The position numbers and the translations under genes were made by a program. This document shows positions 26,652 through 35,848 of a stretch of 64,000 nucleotides of DNA, piece after piece. Within the stretch, counting starts at the first letter, position 1. Each line of letters starts with the position of its first letter. The notes beneath the pieces were generated by a model. It searched no databases, had not been told where the DNA came from, and saw only the letters and a program-made list of their open reading frames with translations. Source of the DNA: Dyella psychrodurans (GTDB lineage Bacteria; Pseudomonadota; Gammaproteobacteria; Xanthomonadales; Rhodanobacteraceae). Location: positions 310,001-374,000 of the forward strand of contig NZ_QRBF01000004.1 of NCBI RefSeq assembly GCF_003363265.1, in the 5' to 3' direction.

Positions 26652-27389
26652 CTACAATTTGATGCGCTTGAAAATGGGTTCGGGGATGTGCCGGATGATC
26701 AGCATGATGATCGACCAGAACCACGGGAGATAAATCACGCTGCGACGGCGGTCGACGGCACGCACGATGCCACGCGCTATCGCATCGGGCTTGGCCCAAA
26801 GCGCACCTTTTTGAAAGTGCTGCGTCATGGGTGTATCGACGAAACCGGGTTTGATGGTGATCACGGTCACGCCTACCTTGGCCAGTCGCTGCCGCATGCC
26901 GCTCGCGAATGTGCTCACCGCCGCCTTGGCCGCCCCATAGAGATAGTTGCTCTGCCTTCCGCGGTCCCCCGCAACAGAGGATATGACTGCCAGTACCCCG
27001 TGCCGTTGCGCTTCCAGTTCCGTTGCGGCAATCGTCATGAGGGAGATGGTGGCGGTGCCATTGGTATTGAATTCGGAAACGGCGTGATCGGCGGAACGCT
27101 CGCACTCGCTTTGGTCGGGCAAGGTTCCATGCGCGATCAGTACGACATCAACTTTTTCCAGCCACGACCAGGCCTTTGCGAACGCATCGACGTGCGCGGC
27201 GTGATGGTTGACGTCCAGCGTGCCGAAAGCGACATCTGCGGCTCCGCGTATCTTGAGATCCTGCGCCAGGTCCTCCAGGCGCTGTGCTCGACGGGCGATG
27301 AGGTACAGCCGAGCTCCGCGGGCTGCGTAGCGTCGGGCTGTGGCTTCGGCGATGGCGGACGTCGCGCCGATGATGATGACCCTGTGCAT
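26652..27389 (-). CDS. dprE2: DprE2-like short-chain dehydrogenase (2'-keto-pentose reductase step)
   Basis: Classical SDR of about 245 aa from ATG 27389 (MHRVIIIGATSAIAEAT); the upstream codons overlap the preceding gene and are not needed. It shows the cofactor loop GATSAIAE, HGTLPD and the catalytic Ser-Tyr-Lys in VISSVAGDRGRQSNYLYGAAK. The SSVAG-x-R-x-R-x-SN-x-x-Y spacing is what I recall of mycobacterial DprE2. A C-terminal hydrophobic segment (YLPWFWSIIMLIIRHIP) suggests membrane association. DprE2 reduces the 2-keto intermediate made by DprE1, completing 2'-epimerisation of decaprenyl-phospho-ribose to arabinose. It starts two bases after the DprE1-like gene, so they act as a pair. Confidence 0.82.
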   Translation of the reverse strand: MHRVIIIGATSAIAEATARRYAARGARLYLIARRAQRLEDLAQDLKIRGAADVAFGTLDVNHHAAHVDAFAKAWSWLEKVDVVLIAHGTLPDQSECERSADHAVSEFNTNGTATISLMTIAATELEAQRHGVLAVISSVAGDRGRQSNYLYGAAKAAVSTFASGMRQRLAKVGVTVITIKPGFVDTPMTQHFQKGALWAKPDAIARGIVRAVDRRRSVIYLPWFWSIIMLIIRHIPEPIFKRIKL

Positions 27390-27391
27390 GC

Positions 27392-28699
27392 CTACTCCGT
27401 GACCCGTCGCCAGAAGCTGGACGAAAACCGGGGATCGATGAAATGACTGAAATCTTCCCAAGTTGGGAAATATTGACGAAACCGCCGCCCTGCCATGCGG
27501 GCGTCCTTGGCCGGATAGACGGCGCCGCCAGCCTCGGCAACGATGTCGTCGAGCGTTTCCAGCAAGCGTAGTGTCTGATCGCCGCGATTGGGAAAGTCGA
27601 GGGCGAGCGTGGTGCCGGGGCGCGGAAAGGACAGCATGCCCGGCGATACCCGGTCGCCGAATTGCTTGAGCACCGCGAGGAAGGAGCCTTCGCCGGCGGA
27701 AGCAATGGTTTTAAGCAAGTGTTCTATGCATGCCTTGGCATCGGAAGGGGGGACGACGCATTGGTATTGCATAAAGCCGTGCGGACCGTAGATGCGGTTC
27801 CAGTCAGCAATACTGTCCAGCGGGTAGAAATAGGGTTCGTAGTGCGTGGTCGCTTGTACGACCGATGCCCGCTGTCGATGAAAGTACAGGCTGTTGAACG
27901 CCTTCAGGCTCAGGGGATTGATGAGCGAAAAGGGCGGCGAAAAAGGCACGCCCAGTCGTCGCCCGGGGGCGGATGGGCGGGCATCCGGGCAGGCCGGGGC
28001 GTGGTTGGCGCAGGTAAAGATGCCGCGGCCCAACGATCGGTCCTTGCCGGCGCAGTCGATCCACGCGACAGTGTATTCGTGATCGCTGGCGGAGCGTTCC
28101 GACAAACGGAAGAAGCCGTCGAGATCCTCGAACCGATGAGATTCCGTGCTCATCCAGGCCCCTGCTATGCGGCGCAGCTGGAGGGTCGCCTGAGTAATCA
28201 GGCCGGTCAGGCCAAGGCCGCCGACGGTGGCTGCAAACCATTCCGTTTGACGCTGCGGTCCGCAGACTATTCGGCTGCCATCGGACCGAAGGAGTTCCAG
28301 GCTCAGTACGTGCTGCCCGAAGGTGCCGGTGACGTGGTGATTCTTGCCGTGCACATCATTGGCGATGGCCCCGCCCACGGTAACGAACTTGGTGCCGGGG
28401 GTTACGGGGAGAAACCAGCCTTGCGGGACGACAAGGTCCAGGATATCCGACAGCAGCAGACCGGCTTCGCATTCAAGTTGTCCTGATGCGGCATCGAAAC
28501 GGATGTAGCGATCCATATTTCGCGTGCGCAGCAGGACACCGCCTTCATTGAGGCAGCTGTCTCCGTAGCTGCGACCATTACCGTGCGGAAGCATCAGTCC
28601 TGCGATATCGGGTAGCGCCTGGCGCCGATCCGAGACATCGACAACAGTCTGCTGTGAGATCGCGGGGTAGCGTCCCCAGGATTGGACGACTCTGCTCAT
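27392..28699 (-). CDS. dprE1: DprE1-like FAD-dependent polyprenylphosphoryl-ribose 2'-oxidase
   Basis: 435-aa flavoenzyme of the FAD_binding_4 (PCMH)/ALO family. HGNGRSYGDSCLNEGG and VGGAIANDVHGKNHHVTGTF are near-copies of the DprE1 FAD motifs, and YPAKDAR carries K398, matching the active-site lysine of mycobacterial DprE1. The cysteine that benzothiazinones attack there (GWNICVDF) is alanine here (A366 in GTTLALDF). It would oxidise C2' of a polyprenyl-phospho-ribofuranose on the inner membrane. The start shares one base with the stop of the UbiA gene (TGATG), and the DprE2-like gene follows after two bases. The ribose-to-arabinose reaction is inferred from homology and gene order. Confidence 0.86.
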   Translation of the reverse strand: MSRVVQSWGRYPAISQQTVVDVSDRRQALPDIAGLMLPHGNGRSYGDSCLNEGGVLLRTRNMDRYIRFDAASGQLECEAGLLLSDILDLVVPQGWFLPVTPGTKFVTVGGAIANDVHGKNHHVTGTFGQHVLSLELLRSDGSRIVCGPQRQTEWFAATVGGLGLTGLITQATLQLRRIAGAWMSTESHRFEDLDGFFRLSERSASDHEYTVAWIDCAGKDRSLGRGIFTCANHAPACPDARPSAPGRRLGVPFSPPFSLINPLSLKAFNSLYFHRQRASVVQATTHYEPYFYPLDSIADWNRIYGPHGFMQYQCVVPPSDAKACIEHLLKTIASAGEGSFLAVLKQFGDRVSPGMLSFPRPGTTLALDFPNRGDQTLRLLETLDDIVAEAGGAVYPAKDARMAGRRFRQYFPTWEDFSHFIDPRFSSSFWRRVTE

Positions 28700-30159
28700 C
28701 AGATCGAAAGGACTACGATGATGCCGGCGATCAACAGCAAAACGCGACTCACCTTGTCCGTGATCGCAAAGACAACAGGATCATCGTGCATGATGCCGCG
28801 ATGGGCGATCGCCCACGTCCGACTGATCCAGTACAGCAACAAAGGACAAAGCAGCCACAGATAATCAGGGTGGCGGTACAAAGACTGACTGGCGGTGCTA
28901 TCGATATACAGCGCAAGTACCAGCACAGAAAGATATCCGCTGGATGCGCCGAGAGATTGGATCAGGGGGATGTCTTCTACATCATAACCGCGGCCGGCCG
29001 CCTTGATTTCCGCCGCTCGCTGCGCAGCAAGCAGTTCGGTGTAGCGCTTGACCATGGCGAGGCTGAGAAAGATGAACATCGAAAATGCCAGCAACCAAAA
29101 CGACAGCTTTGCCTGGATTGCCGCAGTGCCCGCTACGATGCGCGTGGTGTAAAGCAAGGCGAGAACCACCACATCGAGCATGACGATTCGTTTGAACTTA
29201 AATGAATAGCCGGTAGTGAGCAGGTAGTAACCCAGCAAAACAAGCGCAAAAGTGGGCGTTAACCTCCAGGCTAGCGAGAAAGACGCTATCAGCAAGGCGA
29301 ATGCGGCAATGGGACCCTGGTAGAGCGGGATGGTGCCGGCGGCGAAGGGGCGATGCTTTTTGCGGCGATGTTGACGGTCGGCGGACAAATCGAGGAGATC
29401 GTTCGTCACGTAAACGCTGGACGCGCAAAGGCCAAAACAAAGAAAGGCCAACGCCGTCGATAGAAAAGCCTTGGGCTCAAAAACGCGATGCGAGGCAAGC
29501 AGAGGCAAGAACAGGAGGATGTTTTTCACCCACTGGTGCACGCGAAGCGCTTTGAGCCATTGCCGACCGGTTGCTTCGGTGCGGCTGAAGGTTCGCTCCA
29601 CGCGTGTCACACGGGCCGCGGCCACCGAGAGATTTGATCCGGATTCGACCACAATGGCGGCATTCGCGTACTTCCATACGTGCAGATCGACGGCGGCGTT
29701 CCCGACGTAGTCGAATCCACGTTCGCCATAAAGCTCCACCAGGGATGCGGCCTTGTTTGCTCCAGACAAATTGTGCTGCCCATCGCTGGCGATGACGTCG
29801 TCGAATCCGCCAACATGGTCCGCCACGCGGGTCGCAAGTGCGGTATCAGCCGCGCTGCACAGGATGGTAGTGCGCAGGGATTGTTGTTCCCGTACCCAGG
29901 CCACCACCTCGTCATTGTAGGGGAGCGTGGACACACTCAACTCCACGCGTTGCGCAATCTCCCGTTTGAGCCTGGCTTTTCCACGCAATAGCCAGACAAG
30001 CATCGGGAACAGCATGAACGGACGATGCGACAGTAGCGCGAAAGCCGACTCCACAAGCAGGTCCGTGCGAATCAACGTGCCATCGAGGTCGACGCACAAG
30101 GGCGGGCGCGCGCCTTTAGTGTCACGCGCGCTATCGGTCATCGTAATTGCGGATGTCAT
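28699..30159 (-). CDS. HAD-UbiA fusion: phosphoribosyl polyprenyl-phosphate synthase type with phosphatase domain
   Basis: 486 aa from ATG 30159, picked because GGGGAAAGG lies just upstream; 16 earlier codons are open. The N-terminal HAD phosphatase domain (about 18-200) has LCVDLDGTLI with nucleophile D24 and acid D26. The UbiA-type membrane domain (about 205-486) starts KALRVHQWVKNILLFLPLLA. It has the prenyl-diphosphate motif VTNDLLDLSADRQHRRKKHR and LDVVVLALLYTTRIVAG, as in decaprenyl-phosphate phosphoribosyltransferase (Rv3806c type). The UbiA part would join PRPP to polyprenyl phosphate, and the HAD part may then remove the 5-phosphate. First gene of the minus-strand operon. Confidence 0.85.
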   Translation of the reverse strand: MTSAITMTDSARDTKGARPPLCVDLDGTLIRTDLLVESAFALLSHRPFMLFPMLVWLLRGKARLKREIAQRVELSVSTLPYNDEVVAWVREQQSLRTTILCSAADTALATRVADHVGGFDDVIASDGQHNLSGANKAASLVELYGERGFDYVGNAAVDLHVWKYANAAIVVESGSNLSVAAARVTRVERTFSRTEATGRQWLKALRVHQWVKNILLFLPLLASHRVFEPKAFLSTALAFLCFGLCASSVYVTNDLLDLSADRQHRRKKHRPFAAGTIPLYQGPIAAFALLIASFSLAWRLTPTFALVLLGYYLLTTGYSFKFKRIVMLDVVVLALLYTTRIVAGTAAIQAKLSFWLLAFSMFIFLSLAMVKRYTELLAAQRAAEIKAAGRGYDVEDIPLIQSLGASSGYLSVLVLALYIDSTASQSLYRHPDYLWLLCPLLLYWISRTWAIAHRGIMHDDPVVFAITDKVSRVLLLIAGIIVVLSI

Positions 30160-30768
30160 CCTTTCCCCATCATTGCAAGCGCCGGCCGCCACGAGATGTA
30201 AAGGCATCCGTGGCTAGACCTGCAAAACCCCTCACAAGATTATCATATTGCGCTTAGGGCAAGTGATCGTCGCAAGCAGCTTGGGGATGAAGGGGTAGCG
30301 CTCGAAGGGAAATGTCGCCAGCGTATGAATGGCTATTCGCGGATAACCCGATTGACCTTCAGAAGGTTCCCGGCGCTGCTTTGACAGATTTTTGACCGTC
30401 AGGTGGGCCGATCGCCGGCATCGTGGGCGGCAAGGGCGTCCGTCTTGATAGGCCAAAAAATAATCAGAAACAAAATGATGTTTCAGTGCTTGTTCGGGTT
30501 AATAAGATTCACCCGGCATGCTGTATTGAATAATGCAATAAATCGACTCCCGGCTCGGGTGGTCACTTTTTACCCGCATGCGGTGGCTCGATATCCAGAG
30601 CTGATCTGCCAACGGCTTTTTTTGAAGTTTTCCATGGGAGGAAAGAGTACGCAAAAACGTACGGGGTTGCCTGGGTCTTTTACCCGCGGGACTTTATTTG
30701 CCTTCACATATACTGTGCATTAGGGGTAATCGTGGCAGAATTCAACGACTTTTTATGCTGCGACTGAG
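30160..30768. promoter_or_regulatory. 609-bp divergent intergenic region (dprE-type operon / cysD)
   Basis: AT-richer than its neighbours. It should hold promoters for the minus-strand operon and for cysD-cysNC. A dyad TATTG-N7-CAATA lies at 30524-30540, the size of a LysR-type box; CysB, a LysR regulator, often controls cysD. TATACT at 30709-30714 could be a -10 for cysD, but no matching -35 is seen. A 106-codon frame at 30403-30723 has no recognisable features and is not called. Confidence 0.35.
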
Positions 30769-31674
30769 ATGAATCAATTCTCCGGGAATTTGGACCAATT
30801 GGAAGCAGAAAGCATCCACATCTTTCGAGAGGTGGCAGCTAGCTTCCAGCGTCCGGTCATGCTGTATTCCATAGGCAAGGACTCCTCGGTGCTCTTGCAC
30901 TTGCTGCGCAAGGCGTTTTATCCAGCGCGGCCGCCGATGCCGCTGTTGCATGTGGATACGACATGGAAATTTCGGGAGATGATCGCCTTTCGCGACCAAG
31001 TCGCCGCCGAGGGTGATGTGCAGGTCATCGTGCATATCAACGAAGACGGAGTGCGAAAGGGAATCTCCCCGCTTGTCCACGGAGCCACCGTGCATACGGA
31101 TGTGATGAAGACGGTTGCGCTCAAGCAGGCGCTTGACAAATATGGCTTCGATGCTGCCATCGGCGGCGCGCGTCGCGATGAGGAAAAATCGCGAGCCAAG
31201 GAACGTGTCTTCTCCTTCCGTAACGCGCAGCATCGCTGGGACCCCAAGCGTCAACGCCCGGAGCTGTGGAATCTCTACAACACGCATATCCACAAGGGAG
31301 AAAGCGTGCGCGCTTTTCCGTTGTCCAATTGGACGGAAATGGATGTATGGCACTATATCCGGAGAGAGCAAATCCCGGTCGTTCCGCTTTATTTCGCCAA
31401 GACGCGCCCGATTGTGCTGCGCGACGGCGCGCTGATCATGGTGGACGATGATCGTTTTGTGCTGCGGGAGGATGAGAAGATCGAGCAGCGCACGGTGCGC
31501 TTCCGCACCCTGGGTTGCTACCCGTTGACGGGCGCGGTCGAATCCACGGCAAGCACGATCGATGAAATCATTGCTGAAATGGCCGCTTCGCGGACGTCCG
31601 AGCGTCAGGGAAGGGTTATCGATCATGATCCATCGGCCTCTATGGAGCGCAAGAAACAAGAGGGCTATTTCTGA
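30769..31674 (+). CDS. cysD: Sulfate adenylyltransferase subunit 2
   Basis: Small subunit of ATP sulfurylase, which makes adenosine 5'-phosphosulfate from ATP and sulfate with the GTPase subunit CysN. 301 aa, normal length. The PP-loop [16 protein letters not shown] lies near residue 25. [28 protein letters not shown] and [12 protein letters not shown] are strongly conserved in the family, and [16 protein letters not shown] is the typical C-terminal stretch. The stop overlaps the cysNC start by one base. It supplies activated sulfate for assimilation and possibly for sulfation of the surface glycan. Confidence 0.96.
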   Translation: MNQFSGNLDQLEAESIHIFREVAASFQRPVMLYSIGKDSSVLLHLLRKAFYPARPPMPLLHVDTTWKFREMIAFRDQVAAEGDVQVIVHINEDGVRKGISPLVHGATVHTDVMKTVALKQALDKYGFDAAIGGARRDEEKSRAKERVFSFRNAQHRWDPKRQRPELWNLYNTHIHKGESVRAFPLSNWTEMDVWHYIRREQIPVVPLYFAKTRPIVLRDGALIMVDDDRFVLREDEKIEQRTVRFRTLGCYPLTGAVESTASTIDEIIAEMAASRTSERQGRVIDHDPSASMERKKQEGYF

Positions 31675-33530
31675 TGGTCGCCACGGACGATTCTGCACGC
31701 AGCCTGCTGCGTTTCATCACCTGTGGCAGCGTGGACGACGGCAAGAGCACGTTGCTTGGCCGGCTTCTTTTCGATGCTGGCATGCTGCCCGACGATCAGG
31801 TCGAGGCCCTGCGCCGCGATAGCCGTCGCCAGCATCCCGACGGGGACGTGCTGGATTTCTCGCTCTTGACCGACGGCCTGGATGCGGAGCGCCAGCAAGG
31901 CATCACCATCGACGTGGCCTATCGCTACTTTCACAGTGCGCGGCGCAACTTCATCGTGGCCGATTGCCCGGGCCACGAGCAATATACGCGCAACATGGCT
32001 ACCGGCGCGTCGCATGCGGATGTGGCTGTGGTGCTGGTCGATGCACGCAAAGGACTGCTGCCCCAGACACGGCGGCACACCTACATATGCGCCCTGTTGG
32101 GGATACACAAAATCATTCTCGCAGTCAACAAGATGGATCTGGTCGACTACGCGAAGGAAGTCTATGAGCCCATCAAAGAGGCCTATATCAATCTGGCCAA
32201 AGAGCTCGGCATTGCCGCAGTCCATGCGCTACCGGTCGCCGCGCTGACTGGCGACAATGTTGGAGCGCCTTCCAAGGACATGCCGTGGTACGAAGGCCCG
32301 ACGCTTCTGGACTTGCTCGAGACCATTCATGTCGAACCAAGTCAGGCTGTCGATTTTCGTATGCCGGTGCAGTGGGTCAACCGTCCCGACCAGTCGTTTC
32401 GTGGTTATGCGGGTACCATCTGTGGCGGCCGCGTCAAGGTTGGAGCATCGATCGTGGTGCAACCCGGTGCGCATCGTGCACACATTGCGCGCATCGTGAC
32501 GGCGGACGGCGATTTGCCGGAGGCTCATGCTGGTCAAGCCGTGACACTGACCCTGGATCGTGAAGTCGACGTCAGTCGCGGCGATGTCATTGCAGACGCG
32601 GGGCGTCCTGCGCCCGAGGCTGATCAATTTGCCGTGCACCTGTTATGGATGGGCGACGAGCCGCTGCTACCCAATCGTGGCTACTGGTTGAAAATCGGTG
32701 CAAAGACGGTCAATGCACGCGTTACGTCGATCAAGCATAAGATCGATGTCAATACCCAGGCCCAGTTGGCAGCACACCGCCTGCAATTGAACGAGGTCGG
32801 CTATTGCAACATCGATCTGGATCATCCGATTGCGTTCGAAGCTTATGCGGATAACCACGCACTGGGCGGGTTCATCCTGATCGATAGGCAAAATCATGCC
32901 ACCGTCGCATGCGGCGTCCTCGATTTTGATCTCCACCGGGCGACCAATGTGCATTGGCAGCACCTGGATGTGGACAAGGAGGTGCGGGCGCGCAGCAAGG
33001 GGCAGCATCCGAAGTGCCTGTGGTTTACGGGTTTGTCTGGTGCAGGCAAGTCGACGGTCGCCAATTTGCTTGAGCGTCGCCTAAGCAGGCTTGGCTACCA
33101 CACATATCTGCTCGACGGCGACAATCTCCGGCATGGTTTAAATCGCGATCTGGGGTTCACGGCCGAAGCACGCGTCGAGAACGTGCGACGCGTGGCCGAG
33201 GTGGCTCACCTGATGGTCGATGCAGGGCTGATCGTATTGGTGTGCGTCATTTCACCTTTCCATAGCGAGCGTGATTTCGCCCGCAATCTGTTCGTCGAAG
33301 GTGAATTCGCTGAAGTGTACGTCGATACGCCTCTGGAAGAGTGCGAGCGCCGTGACCCGAAGGGTTTGTATCGCAAGGCGCGAGCGGGTGAGATCAGTAA
33401 CTTCACGGGTATCGATTCGCCGTATGAAGCACCCGTGTCGCCTGAAGTGCATTTGCATCCAGGCGAAAGTTCGCTGGAGACGATGGTCGAAGAACTGGTA
33501 TCGCATGTATTCCCTCATGCGGATCGCTGA
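31674..33530 (+). CDS. cysNC: Bifunctional sulfate adenylyltransferase subunit 1 / adenylylsulfate kinase
   Basis: Fusion of CysN (about 1-435) and CysC (about 440-618). The GTPase part has G1 [17 protein letters not shown], the DxxG motif [12 protein letters not shown] and NKMDLVD. The kinase part has the P-loop [38 protein letters not shown] and [11 protein letters not shown]. With CysD it makes APS and then PAPS, the sulfuryl donor both for reductive assimilation and for sulfotransferases. CysNC fusions (as in NodQ) are common where PAPS also feeds glycan sulfation. A sulfotransferase-like domain is encoded at 9064-9860 in the same locus. Confidence 0.95.
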   Translation: MVATDDSARSLLRFITCGSVDDGKSTLLGRLLFDAGMLPDDQVEALRRDSRRQHPDGDVLDFSLLTDGLDAERQQGITIDVAYRYFHSARRNFIVADCPGHEQYTRNMATGASHADVAVVLVDARKGLLPQTRRHTYICALLGIHKIILAVNKMDLVDYAKEVYEPIKEAYINLAKELGIAAVHALPVAALTGDNVGAPSKDMPWYEGPTLLDLLETIHVEPSQAVDFRMPVQWVNRPDQSFRGYAGTICGGRVKVGASIVVQPGAHRAHIARIVTADGDLPEAHAGQAVTLTLDREVDVSRGDVIADAGRPAPEADQFAVHLLWMGDEPLLPNRGYWLKIGAKTVNARVTSIKHKIDVNTQAQLAAHRLQLNEVGYCNIDLDHPIAFEAYADNHALGGFILIDRQNHATVACGVLDFDLHRATNVHWQHLDVDKEVRARSKGQHPKCLWFTGLSGAGKSTVANLLERRLSRLGYHTYLLDGDNLRHGLNRDLGFTAEARVENVRRVAEVAHLMVDAGLIVLVCVISPFHSERDFARNLFVEGEFAEVYVDTPLEECERRDPKGLYRKARAGEISNFTGIDSPYEAPVSPEVHLHPGESSLETMVEELVSHVFPHADR

Positions 33531-33624
33531 TTGCTGCAACCTACATGCGCCTTGGATATGGATCATGCCGCGTGGCGCCTTGACGTGAACCTATTCACTT
33601 TGGCGCGGGTGTTTCCTCAGGATT

Positions 33625-34809
33625 ATGCAAGCGGAGTCGAATTTGGAGCCACATCAGCCACCGTTTCTCGTGTTTGGCGCGCCGCAGATCGACGAAGCGG
33701 AGATTGCAGAGGTCGTGGCCTGCTTGCGTTCGGGCTGGTTGGGGACGGGGCCGCGTGTTGCTCAATTTGAACGAGACTTTGCGCACTTCCGCGGAATACC
33801 CGCCGCGCAGGTTGCGGCAGTCAATTCATGCACGGCCGCCTTGCATGTAAGCATGCTGGCAGCCGAGATCGAGCCGGGCTCGGAAGTGATTACCACGCCA
33901 TTGACGTTCTGCGCCACGGTCAACGCCATCCTTCATGCAGGGCTGACGCCGGTGCTGGCCGATGTCGATCCTTCGACCCAGAACATCGACCCCGATGCGA
34001 TCGAGGCTGCCATCACGCCTCGCACGCGCGCAATTCTTCCTGTGCACTTTGCCGGTCGTCCATGCGAGATGGATCGCATCATGGCTATTGCACGCAAGCA
34101 CAATCTTGTCGTGATTGAAGATTGCGCTCACGCGGTAGAGGCCGAGTATCGCGGGCAGCCGCTAGGTACGTTCGGCGACTTCGGCTGCTTCAGTTTCTAC
34201 GTAACCAAGAATGTAACGACGGGCGAAGGCGGCATGATTCTCGGCCGTAGCGAAGAGCAGCTGGCGACAGCGCGCATTTTGGCCTTGCATGGCATGAGCC
34301 AGGATGCCTGGCATCGGTTTGGCGACAAAGGCTACAAGCACTACCAGGTCGTGGAGTGCGGCTTTAAGTACAACATGATGGACGTGCAGGCGGCGATAGG
34401 CTTGCATCAGCTGGCGCGTGTCGAAGAAAGCTGGCGTCGTCGCGTGGAGATCTGGCAGCGTTACGATCATGCGTTTGCGTCGTTACCGATCCGGTTGCCG
34501 GCACCTGCCGACGCGGAGACGCGACACGGACGGCATTTGTACACCTTGATGATCGATTCGCAACGTTGCGGCATCACGCGCGACGACTTTCTCGAACACA
34601 TGAACCACGCGCGGATCGGAACCGGCGTGCATTACCTCTCCATTCCGGAGCACCCGTATTACCAGCGGCGCTTTGGCTGGACCCCGGAGCAGTGGCCTCA
34701 CGCTATGAAGATTGGAAGCGAAACCGTCAGCCTTCCGCTTTCGCCTGCGATGTCCGACGGTGACGTCCAGCGGGTGATAGAGGCGGTGCATGCGATTATC
34801 GCCAACTGA
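33625..34809 (+). CDS. DegT/DnrJ/EryC1/StrS family sugar aminotransferase
   Basis: PLP enzyme that converts a keto nucleotide-sugar to an amino sugar using glutamate or glutamine. 394 aa. It starts with FLVFGAPQIDEAEIAEVVACL, a family-typical first strand. LGTGPRVAQFE, NSCTAALHVSM, VIEDCAHAVEA and the PLP lysine K195 in FYVTKNVTTGEGGM are present. The C-terminus has GTGVHYLSIPEHPYYQ. ArnB and PglE-type enzymes share this pattern, so the product cannot be chosen. It stands about 95 bp after cysNC and before a bidirectional terminator. It probably makes a 4-amino or 3-amino sugar for the O-chain. Confidence 0.88.
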   Translation: MQAESNLEPHQPPFLVFGAPQIDEAEIAEVVACLRSGWLGTGPRVAQFERDFAHFRGIPAAQVAAVNSCTAALHVSMLAAEIEPGSEVITTPLTFCATVNAILHAGLTPVLADVDPSTQNIDPDAIEAAITPRTRAILPVHFAGRPCEMDRIMAIARKHNLVVIEDCAHAVEAEYRGQPLGTFGDFGCFSFYVTKNVTTGEGGMILGRSEEQLATARILALHGMSQDAWHRFGDKGYKHYQVVECGFKYNMMDVQAAIGLHQLARVEESWRRRVEIWQRYDHAFASLPIRLPAPADAETRHGRHLYTLMIDSQRCGITRDDFLEHMNHARIGTGVHYLSIPEHPYYQRRFGWTPEQWPHAMKIGSETVSLPLSPAMSDGDVQRVIEAVHAIIAN

Positions 34810-34822
34810 ATGCGCTCGCCAT

Positions 34823-34855
34823 AAAAAAGGCGGCACCCGGGTGCCGCCTTTTTCT
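34823..34855. terminator. Bidirectional intrinsic terminator between the aminotransferase gene and etfA
   Basis: AAGGCGGCACCC and GGGTGCCGCCTT pair directly (34828-34851), with an A-tract before and a T-tract after, so the hairpin can stop transcription from both convergent genes. Confidence 0.88.
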
Positions 34856-34877
34856 CGTCCGCGTCGGTGGAACTGGT

Positions 34878-35822
34878 TCAGCCGATCGCTTGCTCCAACT
34901 CTGGAATCAATTTGAACAGGTCGCCCACCAGCCCGAAGTCCGCCACTTCGAAGATCGGCGCTTCGCCGTCCTTGTTGATGGCAACGATGGTGCCCGCGTC
35001 CTTGATGCCGGTCAGATGCTGGATCGCACCGGAGATACCGATGGCCATGTACAGCTCCGGCGCGATGATCTTGCCGGTCTGGCCCACTTGCATCTCGTTC
35101 GGCACGTAGCCTGCGTCCACCGCGGCACGCGATGCGCCGACGGCTGCGCCGATCTTGTCGGCGAACTTGTAGATGATCTCGAAGTTTTCCTTCGAACCCA
35201 CACCACGGCCGCCCGAAACGACCTTGCTCGCGCTTTGCAGGTCCGGACGATCGCTCTTGCCTTGCTTGAGTTCGACGAAGCGGGTGTGCGAGGGCAGGGC
35301 CACATCCAGGCTCAGTGCCTCGATGGGTGCGCTGTTGGCGCTTGCGGCCGCTGCAGGCCAGGAGGCCGTGCGGATGGTGGCCACGACCGCGTGCGCGGCA
35401 TCGGCTTCCACGGTGATGATCGCATTGCCTGCGTAGATGGGGCGCTTGAACGTGTGGCTGCCTTCCACGCTCATCACGTCGCTGACCTGCGCGACGCCAA
35501 GCAGGGCGGCGACGCGCGGTGCGACGTCCTTGCCGAACGTGGTGGAAGGTGCGAACACGTGGCTGTAGCCGGCGGCGGCCTTGGCGATCTGCGGTGCCAG
35601 CACGGCGGCTAGCGGATGGGCGTTCTCGGCGCGCGCAATGGTAAGAACGCGGCTCACGCCCTCGATCTGCGCTGCGCTGGCCGCAACGGCGTCCACGTTG
35701 TCGGCGAGCACCAGCACGTCGATGGCTTCGGGCTTCACCGCGGCGGCCGCGCTCACGGCGCGTGCGGTGGCGGAATTAAGCTTGCCGTCCAGATGTTCGG
35801 CGATAACCAGGATCTTGCTCAT
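34878..35822 (-). CDS. etfA: Electron transfer flavoprotein alpha subunit (right border of LPS locus)
   Basis: FAD-carrying subunit of the ETF heterodimer, which takes electrons from acyl-CoA and related dehydrogenases and passes them to ETF-QO. 314 aa. The N-terminus is [15 protein letters not shown]. The C-terminal FAD domain shows [34 protein letters not shown] and [19 protein letters not shown], with [15 protein letters not shown] at the end. etfB lies 26 bp upstream on the same strand, and ETF-QO is encoded nearby at 41992-43593. In Xanthomonas etfA marks the end of the LPS gene cluster opposite metB, as here. Confidence 0.96.
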   Translation of the reverse strand: MSKILVIAEHLDGKLNSATARAVSAAAAVKPEAIDVLVLADNVDAVAASAAQIEGVSRVLTIARAENAHPLAAVLAPQIAKAAAGYSHVFAPSTTFGKDVAPRVAALLGVAQVSDVMSVEGSHTFKRPIYAGNAIITVEADAAHAVVATIRTASWPAAAASANSAPIEALSLDVALPSHTRFVELKQGKSDRPDLQSASKVVSGGRGVGSKENFEIIYKFADKIGAAVGASRAAVDAGYVPNEMQVGQTGKIIAPELYMAIGISGAIQHLTGIKDAGTIVAINKDGEAPIFEVADFGLVGDLFKLIPELEQAIG

Positions 35823-35848
35823 GGGTGTCTCCTTGTCCGGGCGGCTGC

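Noticed and set aside
30403-30723. 106-codon plus-strand frame in the cysD leader
   Set aside because: No ribosome site, no known motif, and the region is expected to hold divergent promoters.
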